From assembly GCA_029844215.1 (NCBI GenBank), contig CM056723.1, positions 88,280,790 to 88,344,789 on the forward strand: a DNA stretch of 64,000 nucleotides, written 5' to 3'. This DNA is from Przewalskia tangutica. Lineage: Eukaryota; Streptophyta; Magnoliopsida; Solanales; Solanaceae. Under the pieces are notes generated by a model, which was not told the origin of the DNA, searched no databases, and saw nothing but the letters and a program-made list of their open reading frames with translations. This document shows, in pieces, positions 33,565-45,356 of this stretch. A program made the translations under genes and the position numbers. Positions within the stretch are counted from its first letter, which is position 1. Each line of letters starts with the position of its first letter.

Positions 33565-34095
33565 TCATTTCCAGGTCGGAATCTCAATCGTCTGCAGCAA
33601 TCCACCAGGCTTTTGGTGCTCCATCTTGACCTGCTGACAATTCAGACACTGAGCAATGAACTCTGCCACGTCCCTCTTCAGGCCATCCCACCAATACATA
33701 CATCTGAGGTCGTGGTACATCTTTGTCGACCCCGGATGAATAGAGTAACGAGCACTGTGTGCCTCCCTTAGAACCTGATGACGAAGTCCTGCAACATCGG
33801 GTACACACAATCTACCCTCGTATCTTAGCACCCCATCAGGTGCTACCTCAAATGGACCCTTCTCCTCTCGAAGAGCCGTATCTCGATACCGTGTCATAAT
33901 CGAATCCTCATACTGTCGCCTCTTCACCTCCTCAATGATGGAAGACTCGACAACCTCTCGAACCCGAACCCCACTACTATCGGAACCAACCAATCGAACC
34001 CCAAGGCTTGCTAGCTGATGTATCTCGCGGACCATGCCCCTATCTGTGCCACATCGGCGGACTACCCATAGATCTACGACTAAGAGCATCTGCAA
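33565..34095 (-). pseudogene. Integrase zinc domain and spacer of element D
   Basis: Open frame of 176 codons. H113-x6-H120-x29-C150-x2-C153 within YSIHPGSTKMYHDLR, MYWWDGLKRDV and FIAQCLNCQQ. The domain is complete. It ends LLQTIEIPTWK followed by TGA. Confidence 0.9.
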
Positions 34096-34636
34096 CTACA
34101 CTGGCCTTCCCTGGGTGGTATAGAATATCGACATCATAATCCTTAAGTAACTCTAACCACCATCTTTGCCGCAAGTTCAGCTCCCTCTGGCTGAAGATAT
34201 ACTGGAGGCTCTTGTGGTATGTAAAAATATCCACATGAACTCCATATAAATAATGCCTCCAGATCTTCAAGGCATGAATCACTGCTGCCAACTCCAAATC
34301 ATGCGTGGGGTAGTTCTTCTCATTCTTCTTAAGATGTCGAGATGCGTAAGATATAACCTTACCGTCTGCGTCAAGACACAGCCAACTCGATACGGCGCAT
34401 CACAATAAACCACATACCCGTCTAAACCCTCTAGAAGAGTAAGAACTGGGGTCGTCGTCAATTTCTCCTTCAGTAACTGGAAGCCCTTTTCACAAGCATC
34501 CGTCCACTGGAACTTAGCCGCTTTCTGAGTCAGCCTAGTCAAAGGTGCTGAAATCGAAGCAAACTGCTCCACAAACCTCCGATAATAACCCGCAAGGCCC
34601 AAAAAGTTGCGCACCTCAGTTGGTGTAGTGGGTCTA
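34040..34636 (-). pseudogene. RT connection and RNase H of element D
   Basis: 34614-34279 reads NFLGLAGYYRRFVEQF, KFQWTDACEKGFQLLKEKL and YVVYCDAPYRVGCVLTQ, keeping the first RNase H Asp but with residues missing around SRVGLG. After a frameshift, 34297-34040 reads MELAAVIHALKIWRHYLYGV, FTYHKSLQYI and VVADALSRRS. In FTYHKS the catalytic Asp of FTDHKS is replaced by Tyr, so RNase H is inactive as written. RT is cut at 34636 by element C; its front half is at 52925-53482. Confidence 0.9.
34632..34636. other. Left target-site duplication of element C (GTCTA)
   Basis: GTCTA before TGTTATACC; ATCTA at 52925-52929 after the other LTR. One mismatch. The RT reading of D (WPRPTTPTEVR) runs across the junction once the insertion is removed. 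Confidence 0.8.
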
Positions 34637-36249
34637 TGTTATACCCCGTATTTCCAGAGTATATACGTGAGGGCGTACGTATACAATTTGAGCCTTAAAG
34701 TAGGCATAGGTTCGAATTTGTGCATAGCTACCAAAAGGAGTCGTTTTTCGACGAAACGTTTCCACAGCTTTCGAAGGGAAAATTCCGGCTATGTCATTTA
34801 TAATTTTTGCGGATTTTTCCGAGAGACGAAACATTTTGGACCAACGGGAGGGTGACATGTGTCACCCTCACATTGGACGTGAGAAGTGGACGACAAAGGC
34901 AAGCAAAGGCACGTTTTTTGTGCCTTGGGTTAGGTAGGATATTTGTGCAAGTTGGTGTGGTAGATGGATAAGGTCCACATGGTTGAAATCTAGCCCTACA
35001 CTTGCACCACACTTGTCTACATCTTGGCCATTGGTTGGCTTTCACTTGACCTATAAATACCCCTCTAGTTGAAGACATTCTTCATCAAAATTGAGCAATC
35101 TTTCTAAGTCTCAAACCCTCCTCTCCCTCTTGTGATCTCGTCCGCCACACACTCCCCTTATTGGTAGCCTAGCCGAAACACCCCTCCCCCTCTTGAAGGC
35201 CCCTTGGCCGAAACCTACCCCCCCCCCCCCCCTTTGTAGAGGCTTGGCCGTGGGGTACACACCCCCCCCTAGCCTAGTTGTTTTCGTATAATACCCCTTG
35301 TTGTGGTATAGAAATACTCTCCTAGTATTGTTATAATGCCCAAAATACTTTAGCCAAATACCTTGTAGTATTCCCAAGGTTACACTTATACAAAAGCCAG
35401 AAAATACTATTATACTTCCTCGATCCAAAACGAAACCACTAAGTAAATCTTCACCCGTAGTTGAAGTTTTAAGTAGAAGTTGGTTAGAACTTCTAAGGGT
35501 TGTTTGGAGCGGGTTGGAGCGCGGAGTAGGAGCTAAACCTTGCTCGGGATCGACATATAAATTCGGATAATTTTGGGCTTATCGAGGTAAACATTCTTGA
35601 CCTTACATTTGTAATTGGAAATTACATGTTGTAGGAGTATATAGTTAAGTATACTGTATATATAGAACTGAACAACATTTTGCGGCAATGTCTTTTGACT
35701 TAAGCCTGAATAATACTTACGGCAATGTCTTGCGACTTAAGCACAATTTTAAGAATTTGAGCTGTAATTACATAGGGTTGTATTACGAGACTTGTGTAGC
35801 ATTCTTGTGTAGTAGAATTGTACACGTCCGGTTAGGCGTGTTAACCCACCGGTTGGCTTGGTAGCGGCCTCGATAAGGGAGGAGAATTACGCCATTGCGG
35901 GGAGGGGAGGTCTTTGAATTTTCGTAGAATTTTCTAAGTCGGGATCTAAAGATATTAATAGGCGCCTTGTGGCCTCTATAGGTTGAAGTACTACGTGTGG
36001 AGTGATCTTGGCTTAAGGTGTGGCCAAGCGGTTTGAGGTACTTGGGCGTTTTGCTATTAGTCGATAACAGTCGCGAGGTATGTGAACCTCTTCCTATCTG
36101 TTCTAGCATGATATGTGTATAACTATGTAGTACGGTGAGCGTCATGTGTTAAATGTATTTGATTGTCTTTAAACATAAAGTGTTATAACGGCTTTATGGG
36201 AAGTTGGTTATAACAGCTCTATGTAAATGAGAAATGCTTAGTGGTTTTT
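34637..36249 (+). repeat. 5' LTR of element C, first part
   Basis: Starts TGTTATACCCCGTATTTCC. TATA box 35052-35059; a run of 16 C at about 35218-35233 that is absent at the same place in the 3' LTR; AGGTATGTG at 36076; TATAAC/CTTTATG module at 36183-36225. Cut at 36249 by element B (duplication TTTTT/TTTTA). Confidence 0.85.
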
Positions 36250-39200
36250 TGTTATACCCCGTATTTCCAGAGTATGTACGTGAGGGCGTACGTATAAAAT
36301 TTTAGCCTTAAAGACTAGACAAGGTTCGAATTTGTACACAAGTGCCGAAAAGAGTCGTTTTTATACGAAAGCGTTTCCACGACTTTCGTAGGGAAAATTA
36401 GGCTATGTCATTTATAATTTTTGCGGATTTTTCCGAGAGACGAAACATTTTGGACCAACGGGAGGGTGACATGTGTCACCCTCACATTGGAAGGCTTGGA
36501 CGGCAATTGGGACGATTTGGGGCTACTTTAGTTGGTAGGATATTTTGTGCAAGTTGTGTGGTAGATGGATAAGGTAGCACATGGCTAAATCTTGGCCTTA
36601 CACTTGCTATGCACTTGTATTCATCTTGGCCATTGGTTGGCCTTCACTTGACCTATAAATACCCTCTAGTTGAAGACATTCTTCATCCTAAACTTGAGCA
36701 ATCTATCTAAGTCTCAAACTACTCCCTCCCTCTTGTCTTGCTTTCGTCCCAAAGCCCCTCCCCTTGAGAAAGGCCCTAGCGAAACCCCCTTTTGTGAAGC
36801 TTTGGTAGGGGTACCCACTAGCCTAGTTGTCTCGTATAAATACCCACTTGTTGTGGTATAGAAATACTCCCCTAGTATTGTTATAATGTCCAAATACCTT
36901 GGCCCAAATACCTTGTAGTATTCCCAAGGTTACACTTATACAAGCCCAGAAAATACCGTTATACTTTCCCTCAGTCACTAAAACGAAACCCTAAGGAAAT
37001 CTTCACCCGTTGTTGAAGTTGTAAGTAGAAGTTGGTTAAAACTTCTAAGGGTAGTTTGGAGCGGGTTGGAGCGCACGGAGTTGGAGCTAAACCTTGCTCA
37101 GGAGCGACTTTAAACTAGGATAATTTTGGGCTTATCGAGGTAATTATCTTGTCCCTCTATTGTAATTGGAAATTACATAAGTGTTGAATATATAGTTGTT
37201 GTATACTATATATAGTCTTGAGCGTAGTTATCGGCAATGTCTTGCGACTTAAGCTGAATAATACTTACGGCAATGTCTTGCGACTTAAGCTGGCCCGAAT
37301 CGAATGTAATTACATAGGGTTGTATTACGGTGAACTTGTGTAGTAGTACAGTGGAGTAGAATTGTACGGTTAGGGTTAGATGTATAACCCCCCGGTTGGC
37401 TTGGTAGCGGCCTCGATAGAAGAGGAGATTTCTGTTGTTGCGGGGAGAGTCTTCTTAGAATTTTGGTAGAATGTTCTACGATGAGATCTAAATGTTAATA
37501 AGCGCCTTGTGGCCTTATAGGTTGAAGTGCTACGTGTGACGTAATCTTACGGACTAAGGAGTGGCCAAGCGGGTTGAGGTACTTGGGCGTTTTGCTATTA
37601 GTCGACAGCGTCGCGAGGTATGTGAACCTCTTCCTATCTCTTCTAGCATGATATGTGTGAACTATGTAGTACGGTGAGCGTCACGTGTGTTAATTATATT
37701 TGATTGTTGTAAAACATAAAGTGTTATAACGGCTTTATGGGAAGTTGGTTATAACGACTTTATGTAGGTAAGAAAAATGGGTTGTGGTTTTAAAGATAAG
37801 CGATTTGATTTATAACTGGCTTGGGGCGTTATAATAAAACTTGAAGTATTTCAAAAGATTTATGAATCGTTTTGAACGAAGTGTAGTATTGTGTTTTGAA
37901 AACTTAAGAGTTATACTAGCTTTATGGGAAGTTAGGTATAACGGCTTAAGAATGGTTTACTGATGTTAGAAGTTAAGAGACTTGATCTTATAAGATAAGA
38001 GACTTAACTTATTTGTTTTAAAGTGAATGTTTGTGTGAAACCTCATTCGTGAGTAATGAGTACTTGGTTTTATTTAAAGGGATAATGTTTCTTGATTTGG
38101 AAATCGAATGTGTATCGACAGGACCAACTGCGGCGTTAATAAAGGAAAATGTATTGAATAATGATGTATCGTATTAAAACCGATGATACCTCCATCTGCA
38201 TAGAAACTAAGATGAGACAAAATGATATTACATTTTCTAGATCATGGCTGCTGTAATAAGAATGTTGTAAACAAGAATAACCTACTCTCACGTGAGACAT
38301 ATATTACTCAATTGTTCTAAAAAGAAATCAAGTGATTAAGTTTATGAACTATGAAACCATTTGAAAATGAGAAGCTTGAGTAATTGAAACTAGGCAAACT
38401 GGAACTTAGGAAAAGAATGTTGTTACTTGATTTTGGAAAGGAATGTGGGTTGGTCATTCTAAGGCTACGGGTATCGGGTGACTTTTATAAAAGTAATGGA
38501 TCTCTTTTAAAAGAACTTAACGTATGTAGTACTTTGGGGTTAAAAACCCGGACTTTGGCATAAAATGAAAGTACTTTGAGTTGTTGTGAAACTTGCCTAT
38601 GCTTGTTGTTGTGAAACTTGCCTATGCTTGTGATGATAGCCTTTGTTGTGCAAGTGTGGTATTTACGTATTCCGTGGTGTCTCGATAGAGTAGGTTGACT
38701 TATTGAGAACTTACTTGGGCGTCTTTGGCGGTGAAGTAGAATTCCACGGGTATGTTTCCATTTTGATTACTGTCTTGTTGTTGATGTCACATGGGCGTGT
38801 CTACCGTCACGATTCAGGGGCATGCGGCGTGCGGCGGTTGATTACCGATATATGGTTATGCGCAACATGGGCGTGTCTACCGTCACGATGTCCGGGGGCA
38901 TGTGGCGTGCGGCGGGGTTGACCACGATATATTGTTATTGAGGTTACATGGGCATGTCTACCGTCACGATTCCGGGGCATGTGGCCATGCGCGCTTATTA
39001 TTGTTGCATCATGGACATGTCTACACCGTCACGATGTTCGGGGCATGTGGCCATGCGGCCTTATTGTGTTGCATCATGGACATGTCTACACCGTCACGAT
39101 TTAGGGCATGCGGCCGTGATGCGAACATGATGGATGTTGTGGGCGTGAGACCCATAGTTATATTTGAGTGGTGACTTTGAGGCGTGAGTCACGACTTGGC

Positions 39201-39703
39201 CGCTTTTATGTTGCGTCTTGTATTTTGGTTATCATACATGTCTCCCGCTTTTTAAGCTATTATGATTTCATTCTGATGTTGTGATTTCACATACTTGGTA
39301 CTGTTATCTCGACCTCCTTGGGGCTGCGTTAAATCCGCATGGTAGAGGTACATCGATCGTGGATCCCCGCTCTAGGATCTCATTTCAGCGTGTTGGAAAG
39401 CTCAGTTCCTTGGAGGCTTATCTTTGGTATGTTTCCACGAGTTGTAGGTTCTTGTACATTCGGGGTATGGCGAGCCTGTCCGTCATAGTTGTTGTAAATC
39501 TTAAGTGCATGCTTGTTGTGGCGGGGTTGAGGATAAGCTTGTTTGGGTTTTTATGTATATCTGAAGGCAATTGTTTTGGTTGCTTTGTTTATTTATTATA
39601 TCTCTCGTTTCATGACTCGTGTTTTATTTTCCGCTGGTTTTCTCGATGTTGTATCACTAGGGTGCCGGGGTAAGGCACGATGCGGGCCGGTTCGGGCGTT
39701 ACA
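36250..39703 (+). repeat. 5' LTR of element B (3454 bp)
   Basis: TGTTATACCCCG to GGGCGTTACA. TATA box 36654-36661; AGGTATGTG at 37616; TATAAC/CTTTATG modules 37723-37765 and 37906-37950; AATAAA block 38105-38260; repeats of TTGTGAAACTTGCCTATGC near 38585-38635; minisatellite 38785-39125 with GCATGTGGCCATGCG. Frames inside the minisatellite are incidental. Confidence 0.88.
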
Positions 39704-39706
39704 AAG

Positions 39707-39717
39707 TGGTATCGAGC
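39707..39717 (+). other. Primer binding site of element B
   Basis: TGGTATCGAGC, three bases after the LTR end. It equals the iMet tRNA site TGGTATCAGAGC with AG missing or CAG read as CG. The leader 39718-39895 precedes gag. Confidence 0.75.
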
Positions 39718-39895
39718 GTGTTAGTCCTCGGAAAGTGTCTGGCCGTGTCTAGTAAGTCTTGATTATCGGTGTGTTGTGCACATCTATAATCGAGGCTATA
39801 GGACATTTAGGATTGGTTTCATTCTTCTCATTACGAGATCGTGCCTTAGAGCGTGTTGTAAGTTGGACCCTCCGGCGTGTTTCGTTTTTACGATT

Positions 39896-41141
39896 ATGCC
39901 TGCGAAAGGCAACCGGGGGCGAAGAGCGAAAGCGGCGGAGGCGCTAGTGGGATTGAGAGGAGTGCAGCGCGAGCGTCGATGACGGTAGTGCTTGAGACGG
40001 CGAGTTTTGCGGCGCCGCCCGGCACCAGTGAGTTTAGAGCGCGGCGATGGCTGCTGAGACTCTGATACTGAGCCTCGGTCCGCGATGCAGGCGGGAGATG
40101 GTCGCGAGAGATGGCGATTATTGGCGAGTTGTGGCGAATATGAGATAGGTGGGCCAGCGATTCCGTTCAGCGGCTTTGTAATGCACGAGGCGACGATTTG
40201 AGGCTACTGGGATTTTCTTAGTTGTAGCACTTTGAGTTTCTGGTCGGCGGGAGGATGATCGCAGGAGTTCATCCGTCGATTCTGAGAAGGATCGTCACGG
40301 GTGATCAAGGCTTGGTGAGTGCGTGACATTTGGTTCGCGTCGGTGCGTGATACGCGATCGATTGGTTTGACTTCGTGGGAGCTTTCGGGAGCATTCACTT
40401 CGGCCGTTTGGGGCGAGTTTTGGGGCCTTCACGGCACATTTCTTGCCTCGCAAATGAGGAGGGCTCGGTAAATGATTTTTGATGTTGAGGCGAGCAGGCG
40501 TCTGATTCGGGAAGTACAATGTGAGTTCGACTCATTGGCGGTATGTTCCCGCATTAGTAGCTAGTATGGAGGATCGAGTGCGATATGTTACGAGGCTCGA
40601 TGATTACCTAGCAGAGTTGTTCGGTGTTTCTCTTGTGGGCATGGACATTGCCGCATTCGAGCTCATGCACTTGGGTGCGAGGCGCGGTCGGCAGGTGGTG
40701 GACCGCTTTCCGAGAAGAAGGCGAGCGGTCGGATATTTTGGCGACTTCGAGGCGGACCGCCGGCCGGCAGAACTAGTTATGTACCTCCGCCATTGCGAGT
40801 GGTCCCCGCGCCGCCGGGACCGCAGGATATTGAGGCGGTCGGGGCTCCTGAGCTTGAATGTTCGGGGAGTAGGGGTGTTGGCGGATCGATCACCCTACCT
40901 CGGTGTGGTCGATGTGGTAGACCGCATTTGAAGTGTCGTAGTACGAGGAGCTTATTCTTGCGGCCAGCGGGGCCATATGACGAAGGCTGTCAGGCCGAGT
41001 AGCTGGTAGGATAGCCTGACTCTTTGGAGCGATTGCGGGTTCTTCACCTTCCATGCTTGAGCAGAATGTTCGTGCCGCGAGCCGGTAAGTCGCGGTGGGA
41101 GTTCCCAGTTCTAGCGGTCCTTTGAACCGCCTACTTTCAGG
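39896..41141 (+). pseudogene. gag remnant of element B
   Basis: Starts at ATG 39896 (MPAKGNRGRRAKAAEALVGL), 190 bp after the LTR. A later piece, 40521-40931, reads RYVPALVASMEDRVRYVTRL and DDYLAELFG, matching D gag RYAPTLVADMEDRVHHYVTG and DDYLVEVAQ. The zinc-knuckle region is CGRCGRPHL followed by a decayed second knuckle. The coding trace ends with GGTCCTTTGAACCGCCTAC (about 41117), the counterpart of the gag end before protease in D. About 415 codons if restored to length, but broken in several places, often at CG/CHG sites of doubtful accuracy. Nothing of pol follows. Confidence 0.75.
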
Positions 41142-41890
41142 TATATCCTTAACCATCTAGAGTTTTGTATGTTATGATAATGTGTTAAGTGTTATGTTCG
41201 GATAGCTTTGTGCTAAAATGTGACTTAGAAGCATGCTTAGTGAAAGGGTAAGCCTGGGGTGAGAAAATGATGAACCTTAGAATATTACAGAGGAGACCTT
41301 AGATGTAAGGCCGTTTTGAGTACAAGTTTTTGCAAGTGATCCTTGTCGGAGTGCATTTTATGCCTAGAATGTATTGTGTGATAAGTCCCTGGGTTGAGTA
41401 AATGAAAGTGGTAGCTTTCATGATGTGATTTAGCAAGATTGTTCCGTGTCGAGGAGCAAGAGTTGGCGCGATAGTGGGTCGGGTTGGGGCCATGTTGCGG
41501 GCCAACCCGCGTCCCGTTTCGAGGAAGGGTCAGCTCTGGGTGGTCCCGCCAGGTGGCAGGGTCACGAGGTGCTAGGCCCAGTTTAAATGACCAGCGTATG
41601 AGTTCGTGGATACGTTCGACCAGTAGATCGTGAAGGCGGGAATGGCCTTAAGGAAGATCGAGGCGAGTAAGATGACCAAGTTTGGAGTAGTGACTCCAAA
41701 GTTTTGGGAAGCGAAATGATGATGAAGTATTGTTCGTATTCTAGAAGAGTTCAAGTGTTCGAGGAGGGCACTACGAGTAAGGAGGGAAGAGAACGTGTGT
41801 TATGTTTGTGGCCAGGTGTGGCTTTGACAACTTGTTAGAAGGAACTTCTTCGTTATCTGTTTCGAGAAGGAACATTCGGGACGAATGTTT
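41142..41890 (+). other. 3' non-coding part of element B
   Basis: No coding homology; matches A 11498-12249 reversed. Contains TGTGGCCAGGTGTGG and GAACATTCGGGACGAATG near its end, as in J. Confidence 0.6.
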
Positions 41891-41905
41891 CTAAGGAGGG
41901 GAGAA
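41891..41905 (+). other. Polypurine tract of element B
   Basis: CTAAGGAGGGGAGAA next to TGTTATACCCC; the same as in J and A. Confidence 0.85.
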
Positions 41906-44900
41906 TGTTATACCCCGTATTTCCAGAGTATGTACGTGAGGGCGTACGTATAAAATTTTAGCCTTAAAGACTAGACAAGGTTCGAATTTGTACACACGTG
42001 CTGAAACGAGTCGTTTTTCGACGAAACGTTTCCACAGCTTTCGTAGGAAAATTCGGCTATGTCATTTATAATTTTTGCGGATTTTTCCGAGAGGCGAAAC
42101 ATTTTGGACCAACGGGAGGGTGACATGTGTCACCTCGCATTGGAAAACTTGGACGGCAATTGGGACGATTTGGGGCTACTTTAGTTGGTAGGATATTTTG
42201 TGCAAGTTGTGTGGTAGATGGATAAGGTAGCACATGGCTAAATCTTGGCCTTACACTTGCTATGCACTTGTCTTCATCTTGGCCATTGGTTGGCCTTCAC
42301 TTGACCTATAAATACCCCTCTAGTTGAAGACATTCTTCATCCTAAACTTGAGCAATCTATCTAAGTCTCAAACTACTCCCTCCATCTTGTCTTGCTTTAG
42401 TCCCAAAGCCCTCCCTGAGAAAGGCCCTGGCGAGAGCACACCCCTTTGTGAAGCTTTGGCGAGGGTACCCCACTAGCCTAGTTGTCTCGTATAAATACCC
42501 TTGTTGTGGTATAGAAATACTCCCTAGTATTGTTATAATGTCCAAATACCTTGGCCCAAATACCTTGTAGTATTCCCAGTTACACTTATACAAGCCAGAA
42601 AATACCGTTATACTTTCCTCGATCACTAAAAGCGAAACCCTAAGGAAATCTTCACCGTTGTTGAAGTTGTAAGTAGAAGTTAGTTAAAACTTCTAAGGGT
42701 AGTTTGGAGGCGGGTTGGGCCGCGGAGTTGGAGCTAAACCTTGCTCGGGAGCGACTTTAAACTAGGATAATTTTGGGCTTATCGAGGTAATTATCTTGTC
42801 CTCTATTGTAATTGGAAATTACATAAGTGTTGAATATATAGTTGTTGTATACTATATATAGTCTTGAACGTAGTTATCGGCAATGTCTTGCGACTTAAGC
42901 TGAATAATACTTACAGCGATGTCTTGCGACTTAAGCTGAAGAAGGCCCGAGCTGTAATTACATAGGGTTGTATTACAGTAGACTTGTGTAGTAGTCTGAG
43001 TGGAGTAGAATTGTACCCGTTAGGGTTAGATGTATAACCCACTGGTTGGCTTGGTGGCGGCCTCGATAGAGGAGGAGATTTCTGTTGTTGCGGGAGAGTC
43101 TTTGCGAATTTTAGGTAGAATGTTCTACGATGAGATCTAAATGTTAATAAGCGCCTTGTGGCCTTATAGGTTGAAGTGCTACGTGTGGCGTAATCTTACG
43201 GACTAAGGAGTAGCCGAGCGGGTTGAGGTACTTGGGCGTTTTGCTATTAGTCGACAACGTCGCGAGGTATGTGAACCTCTTCCTATCTCTTACAGCATGA
43301 TATGTGTGAACTATGTAAATGCGGTGAGCGTACGTGTGTTAATTATATTTGATTGTTGTAAAACATAAAGTGTTATAACGGCTTTATGGGAAGTTGGTTA
43401 TAACGACTTTATGTAGGTAAGAAAATGGGTTGTGGTTTTAAAGATAATCGATTTGATTTATAAGCGGCTTGGGCGTTATAATAAAACTTGAAGTATTTCA
43501 AAAGATTTATGAATCGTTTTGAGCGAAGTGTAGTATTGTGTTTTGAAAACTTAAGAGTTATACTAGCTTTATGGGAAGTTAGGTATAACGGCTTAAGAAT
43601 GGTTTCTTGATGTTAGAAGTTAAGAGACTTGATCTTATAAGATAAGAGACTTAACTTATTTGTTTTAAAGTGAATGTTTGTGTGAAACCTCATTCGTGAG
43701 TAATGAGTACTTGGTTTTATTTAAAGGGATAATGTTTCTTGATTTGAAATCGAGAATGTGTATCGACAGGACAGCTGCGGCGTTAATAAAGGAAAATGTA
43801 TTGAATAATGATGTATCGTATTAAAACCGGTAGAAACCTCCATCTGCATAGAAACTAAGATGAGACAAAATGATATTACATTTTCTAGATCATGGTTCTT
43901 TGTAATAAGAATGTTGTAAACAAGAATAACCTACTCATGTGAGACATATATTACTCAATTGTTCTAAAAGAAATCAAGTGATTAAGTTTATGAACTATGA
44001 AACCATTTGAAAATGAGAAGCTTGAGTAATTGAAACTAGGCAAACTGGAACTTAGGAAAAGAATGTTGTTACTTGATTTTGGAAAGGAATGTGGGTTGGT
44101 CATTCTAAGGCTACGGGTATCGGGTGACTTTTATAAAAGTAATGGATCTCTTTTAAAAGAACTTAACGTATGTAGTACTTTGGGGTTAAAAACCCGGACT
44201 TTGGCATAAAATGAAAGTACTTTGAGTTGTTGTTGTGAAACTTGCCTATGCTTGTTGTTGTGAAACTTGCCTATGCTTGTGATGATAGCCTTTGTTGTGC
44301 AAGTGTGGTATTTACGTATTCTGGTGTCTCTCGATGAGAGGTTGACTTATTGAGAACTTACTTGGAGCGTCTTTGGCGGTGAAGGAGAATTCCACGGGTA
44401 TGTTTCCATTTTGATTCTTGTCTTGTTGTTGATGTCACATGGACATGTCTACACCGTCTGATTCAGGGGGCATGCGGCCGTGCGTGGGTTGATTACCGAT
44501 ATATGGTTATTGCTGCAACATGGGCGATCTACCTGCCGTCTGATGTCCGGGGGCATGTGGCCGTGCGGCGGGGTTGACCACCCGATATATTGTTATTGAG
44601 GTTACATGGGCATGTCTACCGTCACGATGTCCGGGGGCATGTGGCGTGCGGCCTTGTTATTATTGTTGCATCATGGACATGTCTACACCGTCTGATTCCG
44701 GCATGTGGCCATGCGGCGCTTATTATGTGTTGCATCATGGACGTATCTGCCGTCGATATTCGGGCACGCGGCCGTGATGCGAACATGATGGATGTTGTGG
44801 GCGTGAGACCGTAGTTATATTTGAGTGGTGACTTTGAGGCGTGAGTCCACGACTTCGCTTTTATGTTGCGTCTTGTATTTTGGTTATCATACATGTCTCA

Positions 44901-45356
44901 CGCTTTTAAGCTATTATGATTTCATTCTGATGTTGTGATTTCACATACTTGGTACTGTTATCTTGACCTCGCCGGAGTGCGTTATCTGCGCGAGTAGAGT
45001 ACATCGATCGTGGATCCCCGCTCTAGGATCTCATTTCAGCGTGTTGGAAAGCTCCGTTCCTTGGAGGCTTATCTTTGGTATGTTTCCACGAGTTGTAGGT
45101 TCTTGTACATTCGGGGTATGGCGAGCCCTGTCGTCATAGTTGTTGTAAATCTTAGAGTGCATGCCTTTGTTGTGGGCGGGGTTGAGGATAAGCTGTTTGG
45201 GTTTTTATGTATATCTGAAGGCAAGCTGTTTTGGTTGGCTGTTTATTTATTATATCTCTCGTTTCATGACTCGTGTTTTATTTTCATTTGGTTTTCTCGA
45301 TGTTGTATCACTAGGGTTCCGGGTAAGGCACGATGCGGGCCGGGTTGAGCGTTACA
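41906..45356 (+). repeat. 3' LTR of element B (3451 bp)
   Basis: TGTTATACCCCG to GAGCGTTACA. Same modules as the 5' copy: TATA 42307-42314, AGGTATGTG at 43265, TATAAC/CTTTATG modules near 43372-43415 and 43555-43598, AATAAA block 43745-43905, minisatellite 44430-44790. Length differs by 3 bp from the 5' copy. Confidence 0.88.

Larger units (their letters stand above)
36250..45356 (+). mobile_element. Element B: gag-only LTR retrotransposon (TR-GAG-like) nested in LTR of C
   Basis: 9107 bp: 5' LTR 36250-39703, primer site 39707-39717, gag remnant 39896-41141, polypurine tract 41891-41905, 3' LTR 41906-45356. The duplication is TTTTT (36245-36249) and TTTTA (45357-45361); the undisturbed 3' LTR of C has GTGGTTTTAAAG there, consistent with an insertion. 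Internal region 2.2 kb, near-identical in parts to A in reverse. No pol domain. Confidence 0.88.

Noticed and set aside
39281..39752. 130-codon frame in B and its relative at 45010-45385
   Set aside because: U5 part of the LTR; in A the same region lacks a comparable frame, and breaks differ between copies.
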